64,000 nt of DNA from Prevotella sp. GTDB taxonomy: Bacteria; Bacteroidota; Bacteroidia; Bacteroidales; Bacteroidaceae. Below are positions 24,783 to 32,958 of this stretch, piece after piece. The stretch lies in the NCBI GenBank assembly GCA_017561825.1, contig JAFZBK010000054.1:1-64000 (forward strand). The letters are read 5' to 3'. Numbering within the stretch: position 1 is the stretch's first letter; each line of letters starts with the position of its first letter. A program made the translations under genes and the position numbers. The notes beneath the pieces were generated by a model. The model saw nothing but the letters and a program-made list of their open reading frames with translations. It searched no databases and was not told the DNA's origin.

Positions 24783-25250
24783 CTACTCTTCAACCTCACA
24801 ATGGATGAATCCCATCTCCTTGGCCTTCTCCTGGTTCATCAAGAAATAGATGGCTTCACCCTCATTGCAGAGTTCTCCCTTTGAATTAGTGATCTCTGCA
24901 TTGATATACACCAGGTTCCTAACTTGCTTTGTGACCTTTGCCCGAATGGTCAACTCGGGTTCTGTTGTTGAGACAGCCTTACGGAACTTTACATTCAGTT
25001 GGACGGTATAGCCACTGGTCTGCAACTTACGAGTAACTACCCATCCGCACACCTCATCAATCAGCGTACTCAGGATGCCACCGTGCATGGTGTTCACCCA
25101 TCCCTGATAATTCTTCTCAGGATGCCACTTACTGACGATATAGTCACCATCTTCATAGAACTCCAAATGAAGTCCTATGGGATTATCCGGACAACAGCCG
25201 AAGCAGTTGTACTCAGGATGGTTGCGCCAAGGGTTTATGATCTTCTTCAT
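24783..25250 (-). CDS. PaaI-family hotdog thioesterase
   Basis: A 155-residue cytoplasmic hotdog-fold protein. 'NCFGCCPDNPIGLHLEFYED' is the typical N-terminal signature and 'WVNTMHGGILSTLIDEVCGW' the active-site helix with HGG and Asp. It probably hydrolyses an acyl-CoA; substrate unknown. The TraB/GumN gene ends 17 bp downstream on the same strand, suggesting one transcript. Confidence 0.85.
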   Translation of the reverse strand: MKKIINPWRNHPEYNCFGCCPDNPIGLHLEFYEDGDYIVSKWHPEKNYQGWVNTMHGGILSTLIDEVCGWVVTRKLQTSGYTVQLNVKFRKAVSTTEPELTIRAKVTKQVRNLVYINAEITNSKGELCNEGEAIYFLMNQEKAKEMGFIHCEVEE

Positions 25251-25266
25251 GGTATCAAGTCAACCA

Positions 25267-26169
25267 TTATTTCACTGGCTCGACCTTATACCCAGCCTTG
25301 CGGAGCAGGTTGAGCACACCGTTAGGACCTGGCAGATGACCGGCACCGACAGCGAAGAGCGTTGATTTCTGACTCATGATTGCTGGCATCTTTGTCAACC
25401 AATCAGCATTGCGGTTATCAACCAATTGTGCCTCCTCTTCTGGTGATAAGTCGCAACTGTTGTTGAGTTTTGCGTCCATAGCCTTCTTGAGGTCATCGAT
25501 GTTTTGGGAGTAGTAGGCATCAACAACCTTCTCGGTCATCTCGTCCATGTATTCTGCATTGTCAACGTAACACATCAACAGTTCCGCCTGGCGCTCCAAT
25601 GACTGTCCTTTGAACAAGGTATTGATCTGGAATTCTACTGTCTCCAGTCCGCCCACTTCTTTACCTTTTTCATGAGCATCTTTCTGGAAATAGTCGTCGA
25701 ACGAGTTCGACATGTCCACGTTACCACCTTTCTTTACATAGTTGAGCAATGTCAGTGTGGTGGTCAAGGCTGAGGGTAATATCTTTCCCATCTGCTGAGC
25801 CACCATCGGATTGGTCATGTCCATGCCAAGCAACTCTTTCATGTAAGCATTCAGACGAGTCATTTGATCGGGAGTAAGCAGTTTGTCTAGTGTCTTGCCT
25901 TCGGGCATCATGATAGCCTCTTGCATGCGGGCCTGACTGTCAGCATCCAACAACCCGCTCATCACCACTTCACCATAGGTCTGCTGAGTGTCTCCCATCG
26001 CCTGACGGAGACCGGGAATGGAATCAACAAACGACAGTTGGGCAAGATGATAGGTACCTAGGATGTACGACGGGGCCTTTAAATCTTTACCACTGATTTT
26101 GTAGAGTAATTGGGCGTGCATCGTAGTGGCTGCGATGCAAAGCAGTGCAGATAGAATAAGTTTTTTCAT
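25267..26169 (-). CDS. TraB/GumN-family secreted protein
   Basis: A 300-residue periplasmic protein with a signal peptide (MKKLILSALLCIAATTMHAQ; the earlier Met at 26190 precedes it). The TraB/GumN pattern is clear: 'LKAPSYILGTYHLAQLSFVD' with the GT-x-H motif near the N-terminus, 'YGEVVMSG' with the paired Glu, and 'FAVGAGHLPGPNGVLNLLRK' with GAGH at the end. Family members resemble metal-dependent proteases of the Tiki type, though activity in bacteria is unproven. Confidence 0.88.
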   Translation of the reverse strand: MKKLILSALLCIAATTMHAQLLYKISGKDLKAPSYILGTYHLAQLSFVDSIPGLRQAMGDTQQTYGEVVMSGLLDADSQARMQEAIMMPEGKTLDKLLTPDQMTRLNAYMKELLGMDMTNPMVAQQMGKILPSALTTTLTLLNYVKKGGNVDMSNSFDDYFQKDAHEKGKEVGGLETVEFQINTLFKGQSLERQAELLMCYVDNAEYMDEMTEKVVDAYYSQNIDDLKKAMDAKLNNSCDLSPEEEAQLVDNRNADWLTKMPAIMSQKSTLFAVGAGHLPGPNGVLNLLRKAGYKVEPVK

Positions 26170-26360
26170 TGTGTTATACTTTTTGATCATTTATAATGTT
26201 AATATATCGAGTGCAAAGATAAGGATTATTCTTTAGTAATCGTCATCTTTTTGCAATGTTTATGAAGAAAAGGCGCGAACTCCTTAAATGTTGTTAAAGA
26301 AACATGAGCATATTAGGAATTATCGTATTTTTTACGTATATTCGCAACAAAATAAACTAT

Positions 26361-26966
26361 ATGGATCTACGCAAACTACTTTCCTTCAAAGACTGGTTTT
26401 CTTATCGTCAGAAGGTAGGATTGTTGGTTGTGGCTGGCATTGTTTGTGGTCTTGGCGGATTGTTCATGTATCTGCTCCGTGCCCATACCTATTTCGTTGG
26501 CGATGACCCATCGGCCTGCGTCAACTGTCACATCATGACACCTTATTATGCCACGTGGAACCACTCTTCTCATGGACGCGACGCCACGTGTAACGATTGC
26601 CATGTGCCCCACCAGAACCTCGCCCTAAAATATGGTTTCAAAGCGATGGACGGACTGAAGCACACAGCCTATTTTGTGACACATGCCGAGCGACAGGCTC
26701 CGATGGCTGAGACACTGACAGGACAAGTAGTGATGGACAACTGTATCCGTTGCCACACCCAGCTGAATCAGGAATTTGTAAAGACGGGACGCATGAGCTA
26801 CATGCAACAGCAGGCACAGGGAGGCAAGGTATGCTGGGATTGTCATCGCAACGTGCCCCACAGTGGTATGAACTCACTGATGGCCACACCGAATGCAGAG
26901 TTTGTAACACCATTGCCGCCATCACCCGTTCCTGATTGGCTGCAGAACCTTTTAAGTGAAAAGTGA
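26361..26966 (+). CDS. nrfH: Cytochrome c nitrite reductase small subunit NrfH
   Basis: A 201-residue membrane-anchored tetraheme cytochrome that takes electrons from menaquinol and passes them to NrfA. One membrane segment (~20-40) is followed by four heme motifs: CVNCH, CNDCH, CIRCH and CWDCH. The frame is open back to 26304, but ATG 26361 gives the normal NrfH N-terminus. The nrfA gene follows 84 bp later, across a short tract of AGTGAATAGTGAA-like words. Confidence 0.93.
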   Translation: MDLRKLLSFKDWFSYRQKVGLLVVAGIVCGLGGLFMYLLRAHTYFVGDDPSACVNCHIMTPYYATWNHSSHGRDATCNDCHVPHQNLALKYGFKAMDGLKHTAYFVTHAERQAPMAETLTGQVVMDNCIRCHTQLNQEFVKTGRMSYMQQQAQGGKVCWDCHRNVPHSGMNSLMATPNAEFVTPLPPSPVPDWLQNLLSEK

Positions 26967-27050
26967 ATAGTGAAAAGTGAATAATTTGCTACCGCTCGTT
27001 GGTAATCATAAAGTTCAATGTTCAAAGTATAAAAATCAAAAATAAGAGAT

Positions 27051-28583
27051 ATGGCAAAGACATTAAAGAAATGGCAAGGTTGGGCTCTCTTTTTAGGCTC
27101 AATGGTAGTAGTCTTCTTACTGGGACTGCTCGTCTCGTCGTTGATGGAGCGCCGTGCAGAAGTAGCCAGTGTGTTTAACAACAAGCGCACTGTGTTTGAA
27201 GACAGTATCGTGGCTCAGAACGAGAAGTTCAAGGCTGACTATCCCCGTGAGTATGAGACGTGGGCAATGACAGAGGACACCTCGTTCGAGTCGAAGTACA
27301 ATGGTTCTGAGGAGGTTGACGTGCTTGAGCAGCGTCCTGAGATGGTGGTGCTGTGGGCTGGTTACGCCTTCTCTCGCCACTACAACACGCCTCGTGGACA
27401 TAAGCATGCACTGGAAGATATGCGCAAGATTCTGCGTACGGGAAATCCTGGCATAGATGGTGACGGCGATATGCAGCCTGCTACCTGCTGGACATGCAAG
27501 GGTCCCGATGTGCCTCGCATGATGCGCGAGTTGAGCGACTCGAAGTCGGTGTTCGATCCCGCCAACTTCTATGCCAAGAAGTGGAGTGAGTTGGGTGTCG
27601 AAGAGGTAAATACCATCGGTTGCTCAGATTGCCACGATGCCACGACGATGGATCTGCGCCCTGCCCGTCCTGCACTCTATGAGGCATTCGCCCGCAGAGG
27701 TCTCGACGTGAAGAAACAGAGTCATCAGGAGATGCGTTCGCTGGTGTGCGCCCAGTGCCACGTGGAGTATTACTTCATCAAGTCCGACGACCCCAACAAT
27801 CCAGGCAAGGCCAACTATCTGGTATTCCCACACGACAAGGGGCTTACCTGTGAGGCTGCTGAAGAATACTACGACAGCATAGGGTTCTACGACTATATCC
27901 ATCCGCTGTCAAAGACTCCTATCCTCAAGGCTCAGCATCCAGGCTACGAGATATCGCAACACGGCATTCATGCCCAGCGCGGAGTGTCATGTGCCGACTG
28001 CCACATGCCTTACAAGCAGGAAGGCGGCGTAAAGTTCTCTGACCACCAAATTATGTCGCCGCTGGCTAAGATAGACCGTACCTGCCAGACCTGCCACCGT
28101 CAGGATGCCGAGACCTTGCGTAAGAACGTTTACGACCGTCAGGACAAGTGTATAGAGATTCGTAACCGTGCTGAGAAAGAATTGGCTCGTGCTCACTTCG
28201 AGGCCAAGTTCATCATCGACAAGGGTGCTACTGAGGCAGAACTTAAGCCTATCCAGACACTTTTGCGCAAGAGTCAGTGGCGTTGGGACTACTCCATAGC
28301 CTCACACGGTGCCACCTTCCATGCTCCACAGGAGGTGATCCGCCTGCTTGCTGCATCTATCGACTATGCAAAAGAGGCCCGTATCTTGATTGCTCGCGTT
28401 GCAGCCAAGTATGGACACACTGGTGAGATTCCTGTGCCAGATTACTCTACGAAGGCTAAGGCTCAGCATGCCATCGGTCTCGACATGCAGAAACTGAACG
28501 AGAAGAAGCAGAAGTTCCTCGACGAGATCGTTCCCAAGTGGATTGAAGATGCTAAGAAGAAAGGTAAACTAATAGAACTCTGA
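27051..28583 (+). CDS. nrfA: Ammonia-forming cytochrome c nitrite reductase NrfA
   Basis: A 510-residue periplasmic pentaheme enzyme reducing nitrite to ammonium. After an N-terminal anchor-like signal (~10-35) come the catalytic CxxCK site 'CWTCKGPD' (~147) and four CxxCH sites: CSDCH, CAQCH, CADCH and CQTCH. Active-site residues expected in 'HGIHAQRGVSCADCHMPY' are present. Its stop overlaps the next ATG (TGATG), so it is coupled to the resB-like gene. Together with NrfH it supports anaerobic nitrite respiration or electron disposal. Confidence 0.95.
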   Translation: MAKTLKKWQGWALFLGSMVVVFLLGLLVSSLMERRAEVASVFNNKRTVFEDSIVAQNEKFKADYPREYETWAMTEDTSFESKYNGSEEVDVLEQRPEMVVLWAGYAFSRHYNTPRGHKHALEDMRKILRTGNPGIDGDGDMQPATCWTCKGPDVPRMMRELSDSKSVFDPANFYAKKWSELGVEEVNTIGCSDCHDATTMDLRPARPALYEAFARRGLDVKKQSHQEMRSLVCAQCHVEYYFIKSDDPNNPGKANYLVFPHDKGLTCEAAEEYYDSIGFYDYIHPLSKTPILKAQHPGYEISQHGIHAQRGVSCADCHMPYKQEGGVKFSDHQIMSPLAKIDRTCQTCHRQDAETLRKNVYDRQDKCIEIRNRAEKELARAHFEAKFIIDKGATEAELKPIQTLLRKSQWRWDYSIASHGATFHAPQEVIRLLAASIDYAKEARILIARVAAKYGHTGEIPVPDYSTKAKAQHAIGLDMQKLNEKKQKFLDEIVPKWIEDAKKKGKLIEL

Positions 28584-29491
28584 TGTGGACTAAACCCTTT
28601 GGAATGAAAGAAGGCTTCCTCATCGGAGGAGGCCTTATCTTTGCAGGACTGATGCTCGAGATGAGTGTTGGTCCTTTGGTGTGGGATGCCTTCCGCTGGC
28701 CAGTCAATGGTATTGTGCTGGCGGGATTCCTTGTACTTATTGCCATCATCTTCCTGCTGCGGAAGAAAGTGTATGGTTTTCAGTTCATTGGTACCTATAA
28801 GGCTGCAATACCTGCGTTGGTGTATGCCATCGTGCTGACCATTATCATGGGACTTACACGACAGGAAGTTAATGGTACATGGCTGAACAATATGCTGTCG
28901 TTATGGCCCTTCGTATTGATTTATGTGTATATTGCCGTGATTCTCGGACAGATCATATTACGTAGAACTGTCAACTCTCAACTGTCAACTCTCAACTTAA
29001 AAAGGGATGTTCCCTTTATATTAAATCATTTGGGCTTATTTCTTGCTATGACAACTGCTACATTAGGCAATGCCGACATGCAGCGACTGAAGATGATTAC
29101 GGCGAAAGGAGAACCGGAATGGCGTGCGCTGACCTCGCAACAGGAGATTGTGGAAATGCCCATTGCCATCGAACTGAAGGAGTTTATCATGGAGACCTAC
29201 GATGACGGCTCGCCTCGCCGCTTTGCCTCAGACATTCAGATTCTGACGAAGACAGGTAAAAATATCAAGACCACCGTCGAAGTGAACAAACCCGTAGAGG
29301 TGGACGGTTGGAAGATTTACCAATACGGATACGATACGCAGATGGGCGCTATGAGCCAGACAAGCATCTTGGAACTGGTGAGCGACCCGTGGCTGCCACT
29401 GGTTTATACGGGCATTTACATGATGCTGGCCGGTGCCTTGTGTATGTTTATTTTGGGAAAGGGAGTTAAAAGGAAGTTAAAGGGGAGTTAA
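28583..29491 (+). CDS. Cytochrome c biogenesis protein, ResB/CcsB-like
   Basis: A 302-residue membrane protein with about four N-terminal hydrophobic segments, a periplasmic region and one C-terminal segment ('WLPLVYTGIYMMLAGALCMF'). 'WKIYQYGYD' followed by a final membrane helix is typical of ResB, which with CcsA delivers heme for attachment to apocytochromes. It is coupled to nrfA and lies 12 bp before ccsA. A short in-frame repeat (TCAACTCTCAACTG words, 28966-28998) is read as 'TVNSQLSTLNLK' in a loop. Confidence 0.82.
   Translation: MWTKPFGMKEGFLIGGGLIFAGLMLEMSVGPLVWDAFRWPVNGIVLAGFLVLIAIIFLLRKKVYGFQFIGTYKAAIPALVYAIVLTIIMGLTRQEVNGTWLNNMLSLWPFVLIYVYIAVILGQIILRRTVNSQLSTLNLKRDVPFILNHLGLFLAMTTATLGNADMQRLKMITAKGEPEWRALTSQQEIVEMPIAIELKEFIMETYDDGSPRRFASDIQILTKTGKNIKTTVEVNKPVEVDGWKIYQYGYDTQMGAMSQTSILELVSDPWLPLVYTGIYMMLAGALCMFILGKGVKRKLKGS
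28966..28998. repeat. Short-word tandem repeat inside the resB-like gene
   Basis: Two near-identical units of CTGTCAACTCTCAA are read in frame in a loop between membrane segments. This type of repeat is usually intergenic in such genomes. Confidence 0.6.
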
Positions 29492-29503
29492 AGGGACAAC
29501 ACA

Positions 29504-30289
29504 ATGGATTGGAATTACTTTTTATATTTCGCAATAGCAGCCGTCCTGTTGTGGGCCGTGGGTGCCTGGGCAGCATGGCGTGAAAAGACGACGATGGCCT
29601 ATACATCTACTGTCATCGGACTCGTCGTGTTCTTCAGCTTTATCCTGATGATGTGGATTTCCTTGGAGCGTCCGCCATTAAGGACGATGGGCGAAACGCG
29701 CCTTTGGTATTCGTTCTTCCTGCCTCTGGCGAGTATCATTGTCTATTCCCGCTGGAAGTACAAGTGGATACTCTCGTTCTCCACCGTCCTTGCGTTGGTA
29801 TTCATCTGCATCAACCTCTTCAAACCCGAAATCCATAGCAAGACGCTGATGCCAGCCCTGCAGAGTCCATGGTTCGCTCCACATGTCATTGTCTATATGT
29901 TCGCCTATGCCGTGTTGGGTGCTTCGGCAGTGATGGCTTTGTACTTGTTGTTCTTTAAACGGAAAACCATTGCTACCGAAGAATTTGATATTACCGACAA
30001 TCTCGTTTTCGTCGGTTTGGCCTTTATGACCATCGGCATGCTCTTCGGTGCCCTCTGGGCCAAGGAGGCATGGGGTCATTACTGGTCGTGGGACCCTAAG
30101 GAAACGTGGGCTGCCATTACCTGGTTTTCCTATCTGGTTTATGTGCATTATAGACAAATACCCAATCACAAGCCAAAACTCGCTTTGTGGGTACTACTCA
30201 TTTCATTTGTACTGTTACAGATGTGTTGGTGGGGCATCAATTTCTTGCCTTCAGCTCAAGGAATGTCAGTACATACTTATAGTTCTTAA
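29504..30289 (+). CDS. ccsA: Cytochrome c biogenesis protein CcsA, 3' end supplied by an integrated element
   Basis: A 261-residue multi-pass membrane protein of the CcsA/CcmC heme-handling family. The tryptophan-rich WWD signature is present as 'WGHYWSWDPKETWAAITW', along with a conserved His in 'APHVIVYMFAYA'. The last 22 codons, from Cys-Trp-Trp on, belong to the mobile element: the original tail, nearly identical in protein sequence, lies 7.6 kb away at 37871-37942. The hybrid protein keeps a full-length C-terminus ('WWGINFLPSAQGMSVHTYSS'), so function should survive integration. Last gene of the nrfHA-resB-ccsA run. Confidence 0.92.
   Translation: MDWNYFLYFAIAAVLLWAVGAWAAWREKTTMAYTSTVIGLVVFFSFILMMWISLERPPLRTMGETRLWYSFFLPLASIIVYSRWKYKWILSFSTVLALVFICINLFKPEIHSKTLMPALQSPWFAPHVIVYMFAYAVLGASAVMALYLLFFKRKTIATEEFDITDNLVFVGLAFMTIGMLFGALWAKEAWGHYWSWDPKETWAAITWFSYLVYVHYRQIPNHKPKLALWVLLISFVLLQMCWWGINFLPSAQGMSVHTYSS
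30224..30242 (+). other. Left attachment site (attL core) in ccsA
   Basis: TGTTGGTGGGGCATCAATT, identical over 19 bp to 37871-37889. It lies within the last codons of ccsA. Beyond the core the two copies diverge at the DNA level but encode similar residues, as expected when an element carries its own version of the target gene's end. Confidence 0.85.
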
Positions 30290-30307
30290 AAATCAATCAC
30301 TTATAAA

Positions 30308-30319
30308 TTTTGAGATTAA
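30308..30319 (+). repeat. Left copy of a 12-bp inverted repeat near element ends
   Basis: TTTTGAGATTAA; its exact reverse complement lies at 37810-37821. The copies lie 66-84 bp inside the left core and about 50-61 bp inside the right core. Confidence 0.6.
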
Positions 30320-30344
30320 GAGAGATTAGTTAAAGTTAATTAAC

Positions 30345-30387
30345 GTAGATACAAAAAAGGCACAAAGTAGGTACAAAGTAGATACAA
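30345..30387 (+). promoter_or_regulatory. Left arm-type repeats (11-bp period) and integrase control region
   Basis: GTAGATACAA at 30345 and 30378, GTAGGTACAA at 30367, and a degenerate AAAGGCACAA at 30356 make four units at an exact 11-bp step. The same word occurs twice at 11-bp spacing near the right end (37785, 37796). Arm-type sites of tyrosine integrases look like this. They directly precede the integrase -7 box, so integrase or excisionase could repress its own gene. Confidence 0.65.
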
Positions 30388-30393
30388 TTTTTG

Positions 30394-30401
30394 TACCTTT
30401 G
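30394..30401 (+). promoter_or_regulatory. -7 box of the integrase gene
   Basis: TACCTTTG, 30 bp before the chosen ATG at 30432 and just right of the arm-type repeats. Confidence 0.65.
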
Positions 30402-30431
30402 CGCCATGTTAGTTATTTAACTTTATCAAGT

Positions 30432-31943
30432 ATGGCAAATTTCTTAATTCGGACAAAAAAGACAGAAGGGAAAACAACCCTTTATGTGAGAGTACAGAAA
30501 AGGACTCCTAAAATTGATTGGGTGCTTTCAACGGGCATTTCTGTAAGTATTGCGGATTGGTGCAAGTGCTATGAAAGCGGAAACGTTAAACTCTGGAATA
30601 GTTACACCAAAGAAGGCAATGCAGGCTTTGAGATAAAAAAGAAGATGGATTTAGTAAACGAAACTATTGACCTTCTTTTTTCAAATGGCACTATAAAGAG
30701 CAAAGAGGATAAAAAAGCACTTGTTGAGGCTTTGGCTGAGCTGAAAAACCATGAAGCAATAACAAAGCAAAAGGAAATCAAGCAGCGCAAACGTGAAGAG
30801 CGAGAAAGCCAGATGCACAAAGTTATTGCTTGTTGCGAAGCGTATATAAAGGGAATCAAAGAAGGCATTATCACAGATAAGCGTTGCAGGGATGGGAAGT
30901 ATTCAGAAGGAACAATTGCCGGATGGGTGACGTTCTTTAACTACCTGAAAGACTTTGCAAGTGAAGAAATGACCTTCGAAGACATAACCCCCGAATGGGT
31001 GCAACGCTTTCGTTTATTCCTGGAAAATCGCGGATTGATGCAACGCACGATCAATAAGAATTGGGGAACGGCTCAACATCTTTGCAGATATGCAGCCTCA
31101 AAGGGTTGGAATCGGAACGCAATAAGTCTTACCACTTGGGGAGATAACCTTTTCCCGAAGCCAAAGCAGCAAACAGAAATCTATCTTACTGAAGCCGAGC
31201 TTGACGCGCTTTATAATATGCCATTGGAAGGAACAAAGGCAAAAGTAAGAGATTTGTTTTTCCTTGGCATTTTCAGCGGCCAACGAATAAGCGATTATTC
31301 AGAGTTCAAGCCCTACCACATAACCACCACAGAAAAAGGCACACCAATATTTAAGTTGACACAGAAGAAGACTGGAAGTAATGTTGAAGTGCCAATATTT
31401 GACCCGCGTTGTTATGAGATACTGGAGCGTTATAACTACCAATCGCCCGAAGTGCCTTTGCAGTACATGAATTTACTTTTGAAAGATATTCTCAAAGAGT
31501 TGGCAAAGAGTGTGCCTTCATTGATGGAGCAGTATTCTACCGCCATGACACGCAGAGAAAAAGACGCAGAAATCACTTATTTACGTTTGTGCGAGAAAGT
31601 GGCAAATAATGAGCCTTTGACAAAAAATGAACTTGTAGAGTACAACAGAAGGAAACAATACGCTTTGGAGCATGACGGGAACCCCGTCTTTAAGCGTGAT
31701 GGAAGAGGAAACCTTCTTAAATACAAATGGGAGTTGGTAACGTCACACACAGCCAGACGCAGCGCAATAACCAACCTCCACAAGTTAGGACTTAGGGAAC
31801 GCGATTTGTTGGTGTTTTCTGGACACACCAACTTAAAGAACTTGGAAAAGTATATAAAAACGGGACTCAGCGAAGAAGCCGACAGAATTGCGGAAAAGAT
31901 GAACACAACCGCAAAGGAAGTACAACTAAAATTGGAGGCATAA
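30432..31943 (+). CDS. Tyrosine recombinase (integrase) of the element
   Basis: A 503-residue site-specific integrase. N-terminal ~85 residues are an arm-binding domain ('FLIRTKKTEGKTTLYVRVQK' start), followed by a helical core-binding domain (~150-260) and the catalytic domain. Catalytic residues: Arg in 'GIFSGQRISDYSEF', Lys in 'LTQKKTGSN', His-x-x-Arg in 'SHTARRSAIT', His in 'FSGHTNLKNLEKYIK' and its Tyr nucleophile. A ~95-residue spacer between the Lys strand and HxxR is longer than usual. ATG 30432 is chosen over the Met at 30399, which overlaps the -7 box. It presumably recombines the 19-bp ccsA core. Confidence 0.92.
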   Translation: MANFLIRTKKTEGKTTLYVRVQKRTPKIDWVLSTGISVSIADWCKCYESGNVKLWNSYTKEGNAGFEIKKKMDLVNETIDLLFSNGTIKSKEDKKALVEALAELKNHEAITKQKEIKQRKREERESQMHKVIACCEAYIKGIKEGIITDKRCRDGKYSEGTIAGWVTFFNYLKDFASEEMTFEDITPEWVQRFRLFLENRGLMQRTINKNWGTAQHLCRYAASKGWNRNAISLTTWGDNLFPKPKQQTEIYLTEAELDALYNMPLEGTKAKVRDLFFLGIFSGQRISDYSEFKPYHITTTEKGTPIFKLTQKKTGSNVEVPIFDPRCYEILERYNYQSPEVPLQYMNLLLKDILKELAKSVPSLMEQYSTAMTRREKDAEITYLRLCEKVANNEPLTKNELVEYNRRKQYALEHDGNPVFKRDGRGNLLKYKWELVTSHTARRSAITNLHKLGLRERDLLVFSGHTNLKNLEKYIKTGLSEEADRIAEKMNTTAKEVQLKLEA

Positions 31944-31944
31944 T

Positions 31945-32205
31945 ATGGAACTTAAAGACACCATTATAAAAGCGATTTCCGAGGGCGTGAAAGATTTATC
32001 GTTGCTCGATGGGCAACAGTACCACACGCTACCATTTGGCAACGTTGAAAAAGCAAAGGGAATCTCTGAAAGGGAAACTCTTTGTATTCTCTATTATGAG
32101 TTTTGCACCCCTTCTTTCTTTCCATTCGTTCAGGGTAGGGAAAGAATAGAATTGTATCTTAACATAATAAAGCGAAGAATTAACAACTTTGTTTCAATAG
32201 ATTAA
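31945..32205 (+). CDS. Hypothetical protein, 86 aa
   Basis: Starts 1 bp after the integrase stop, so it is cotranscribed. It begins 'MELKDTIIKAISEGVKDLSL' and ends 'LNIIKRRINNFVSID', mostly helical with a short aromatic middle ('FCTPSFFPFVQGRERI'). No motif recognised. A strong terminator follows 25 bp later, closing the integrase transcript. Position next to an integrase suggests a recombination accessory role, which is inference only. Confidence 0.6.
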   Translation: MELKDTIIKAISEGVKDLSLLDGQQYHTLPFGNVEKAKGISERETLCILYYEFCTPSFFPFVQGRERIELYLNIIKRRINNFVSID

Positions 32206-32228
32206 AAGTTTAAGTAAGCAGTCAATAA

Positions 32229-32270
32229 GTTGAAGGGGGGTGTTGTTTCATACCCCCTTAATTTTTTTTT
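32229..32270 (+). terminator. Intrinsic terminator after the integrase transcript
   Basis: AAGGGGG (32233-32239) pairs with CCCCCTT (32253-32259) around a 13-base loop, followed by AA and nine T residues. Confidence 0.85.
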
Positions 32271-32324
32271 CACAAAAAGTAAACATTTCCAATTATATTT
32301 ATTTATTTCTGTTTGTTGACGTTG

Positions 32325-32332
32325 TAATTTTG
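32325..32332 (+). promoter_or_regulatory. Possible -7 box for the HTH gene pair
   Basis: TAATTTTG, 25 bp before the ATG at 32358. It begins a new transcript after the terminator at 32229-32270. Confidence 0.45.
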
Positions 32333-32357
32333 CCGAAAACAACAAACAAACAGAAAA

Positions 32358-32681
32358 ATGGATAGATTTAATGCAGTTCCGGCAAAGGTTGTTGAAAAAG
32401 AATACTTTGCCAAATTAACAGATTCATTGCCCTACCTTACGGAAGAGCAAATGAAAGAGTTGGAAAAACGGATTGAGCAAGTAAAAAGCAATCCAATTCC
32501 AACGGATGAGTATTTAACAATAAATCAAGTAGGCGAATATTTGAAGGTATGCCGAACAACTGTTTGGAAATACTCAAAGGCAGGTATATTGAAACCCCGT
32601 AAGATTGGCGGCAGAGTATTGTTTGCCCGTTCCGACATTGACTTTTACATGAGAAAGGAGGCCAGCCATGACAAACACTAA
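32358..32681 (+). CDS. Excisionase-like HTH protein 1
   Basis: A 107-residue DNA-binding protein. The C-terminal ~55 residues are a MerR/excisionase-type winged HTH: 'YLTINQVGEYLKVCRTTVWK' then 'RKIGGRVLFARSDIDFYMRK'. The N-terminal ~50 residues are a charged helix ('LPYLTEEQMKELEKRIEQVK'). Such proteins act as recombination directionality factors or regulators beside integrases. Its end overlaps the next HTH gene by 14 bases, so the two are coupled. Confidence 0.8.
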   Translation: MDRFNAVPAKVVEKEYFAKLTDSLPYLTEEQMKELEKRIEQVKSNPIPTDEYLTINQVGEYLKVCRTTVWKYSKAGILKPRKIGGRVLFARSDIDFYMRKEASHDKH

Positions 32682-32955
32682 TTCTATTCTTAGCAATATT
32701 CTTGCTGAAGCATTGCCAACGGTTGAGACCTGGCTTCGTGGTGTTGTGGCTGATGAAGTACGTAGAACCATTGAAGAGGAACGACAGAAAGCGCGCCCAG
32801 AGCGTTATTTGTCGCGTGATGAAGTGTGCAAACTGATTGGTATAAGTAAGCCAACATTATGGAAGAAAACAAAGGATGGCGAAATTAAAGCAACCACTGT
32901 TGGCCGTCGAGTAACCTATGCCGAAAGCGAAGTAAAAAGATTTATGGAGGGGTGA
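32668..32955 (+). CDS. Excisionase-like HTH protein 2
   Basis: A 95-residue protein with the same fold as its upstream neighbour but diverged in sequence: 'RYLSRDEVCKLIGISKPTLW' and 'ATTVGRRVTYAESEVKRFME'. N-terminal helix region of ~45 residues. It overlaps the first by 14 bases. Two tandem excisionase-like genes could form a heteromeric directionality factor, or one could regulate replication. It is followed 3 bp later by the 339-aa gene. Confidence 0.8.
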   Translation: MTNTNSILSNILAEALPTVETWLRGVVADEVRRTIEEERQKARPERYLSRDEVCKLIGISKPTLWKKTKDGEIKATTVGRRVTYAESEVKRFMEG

Positions 32956-32958
32956 AAA

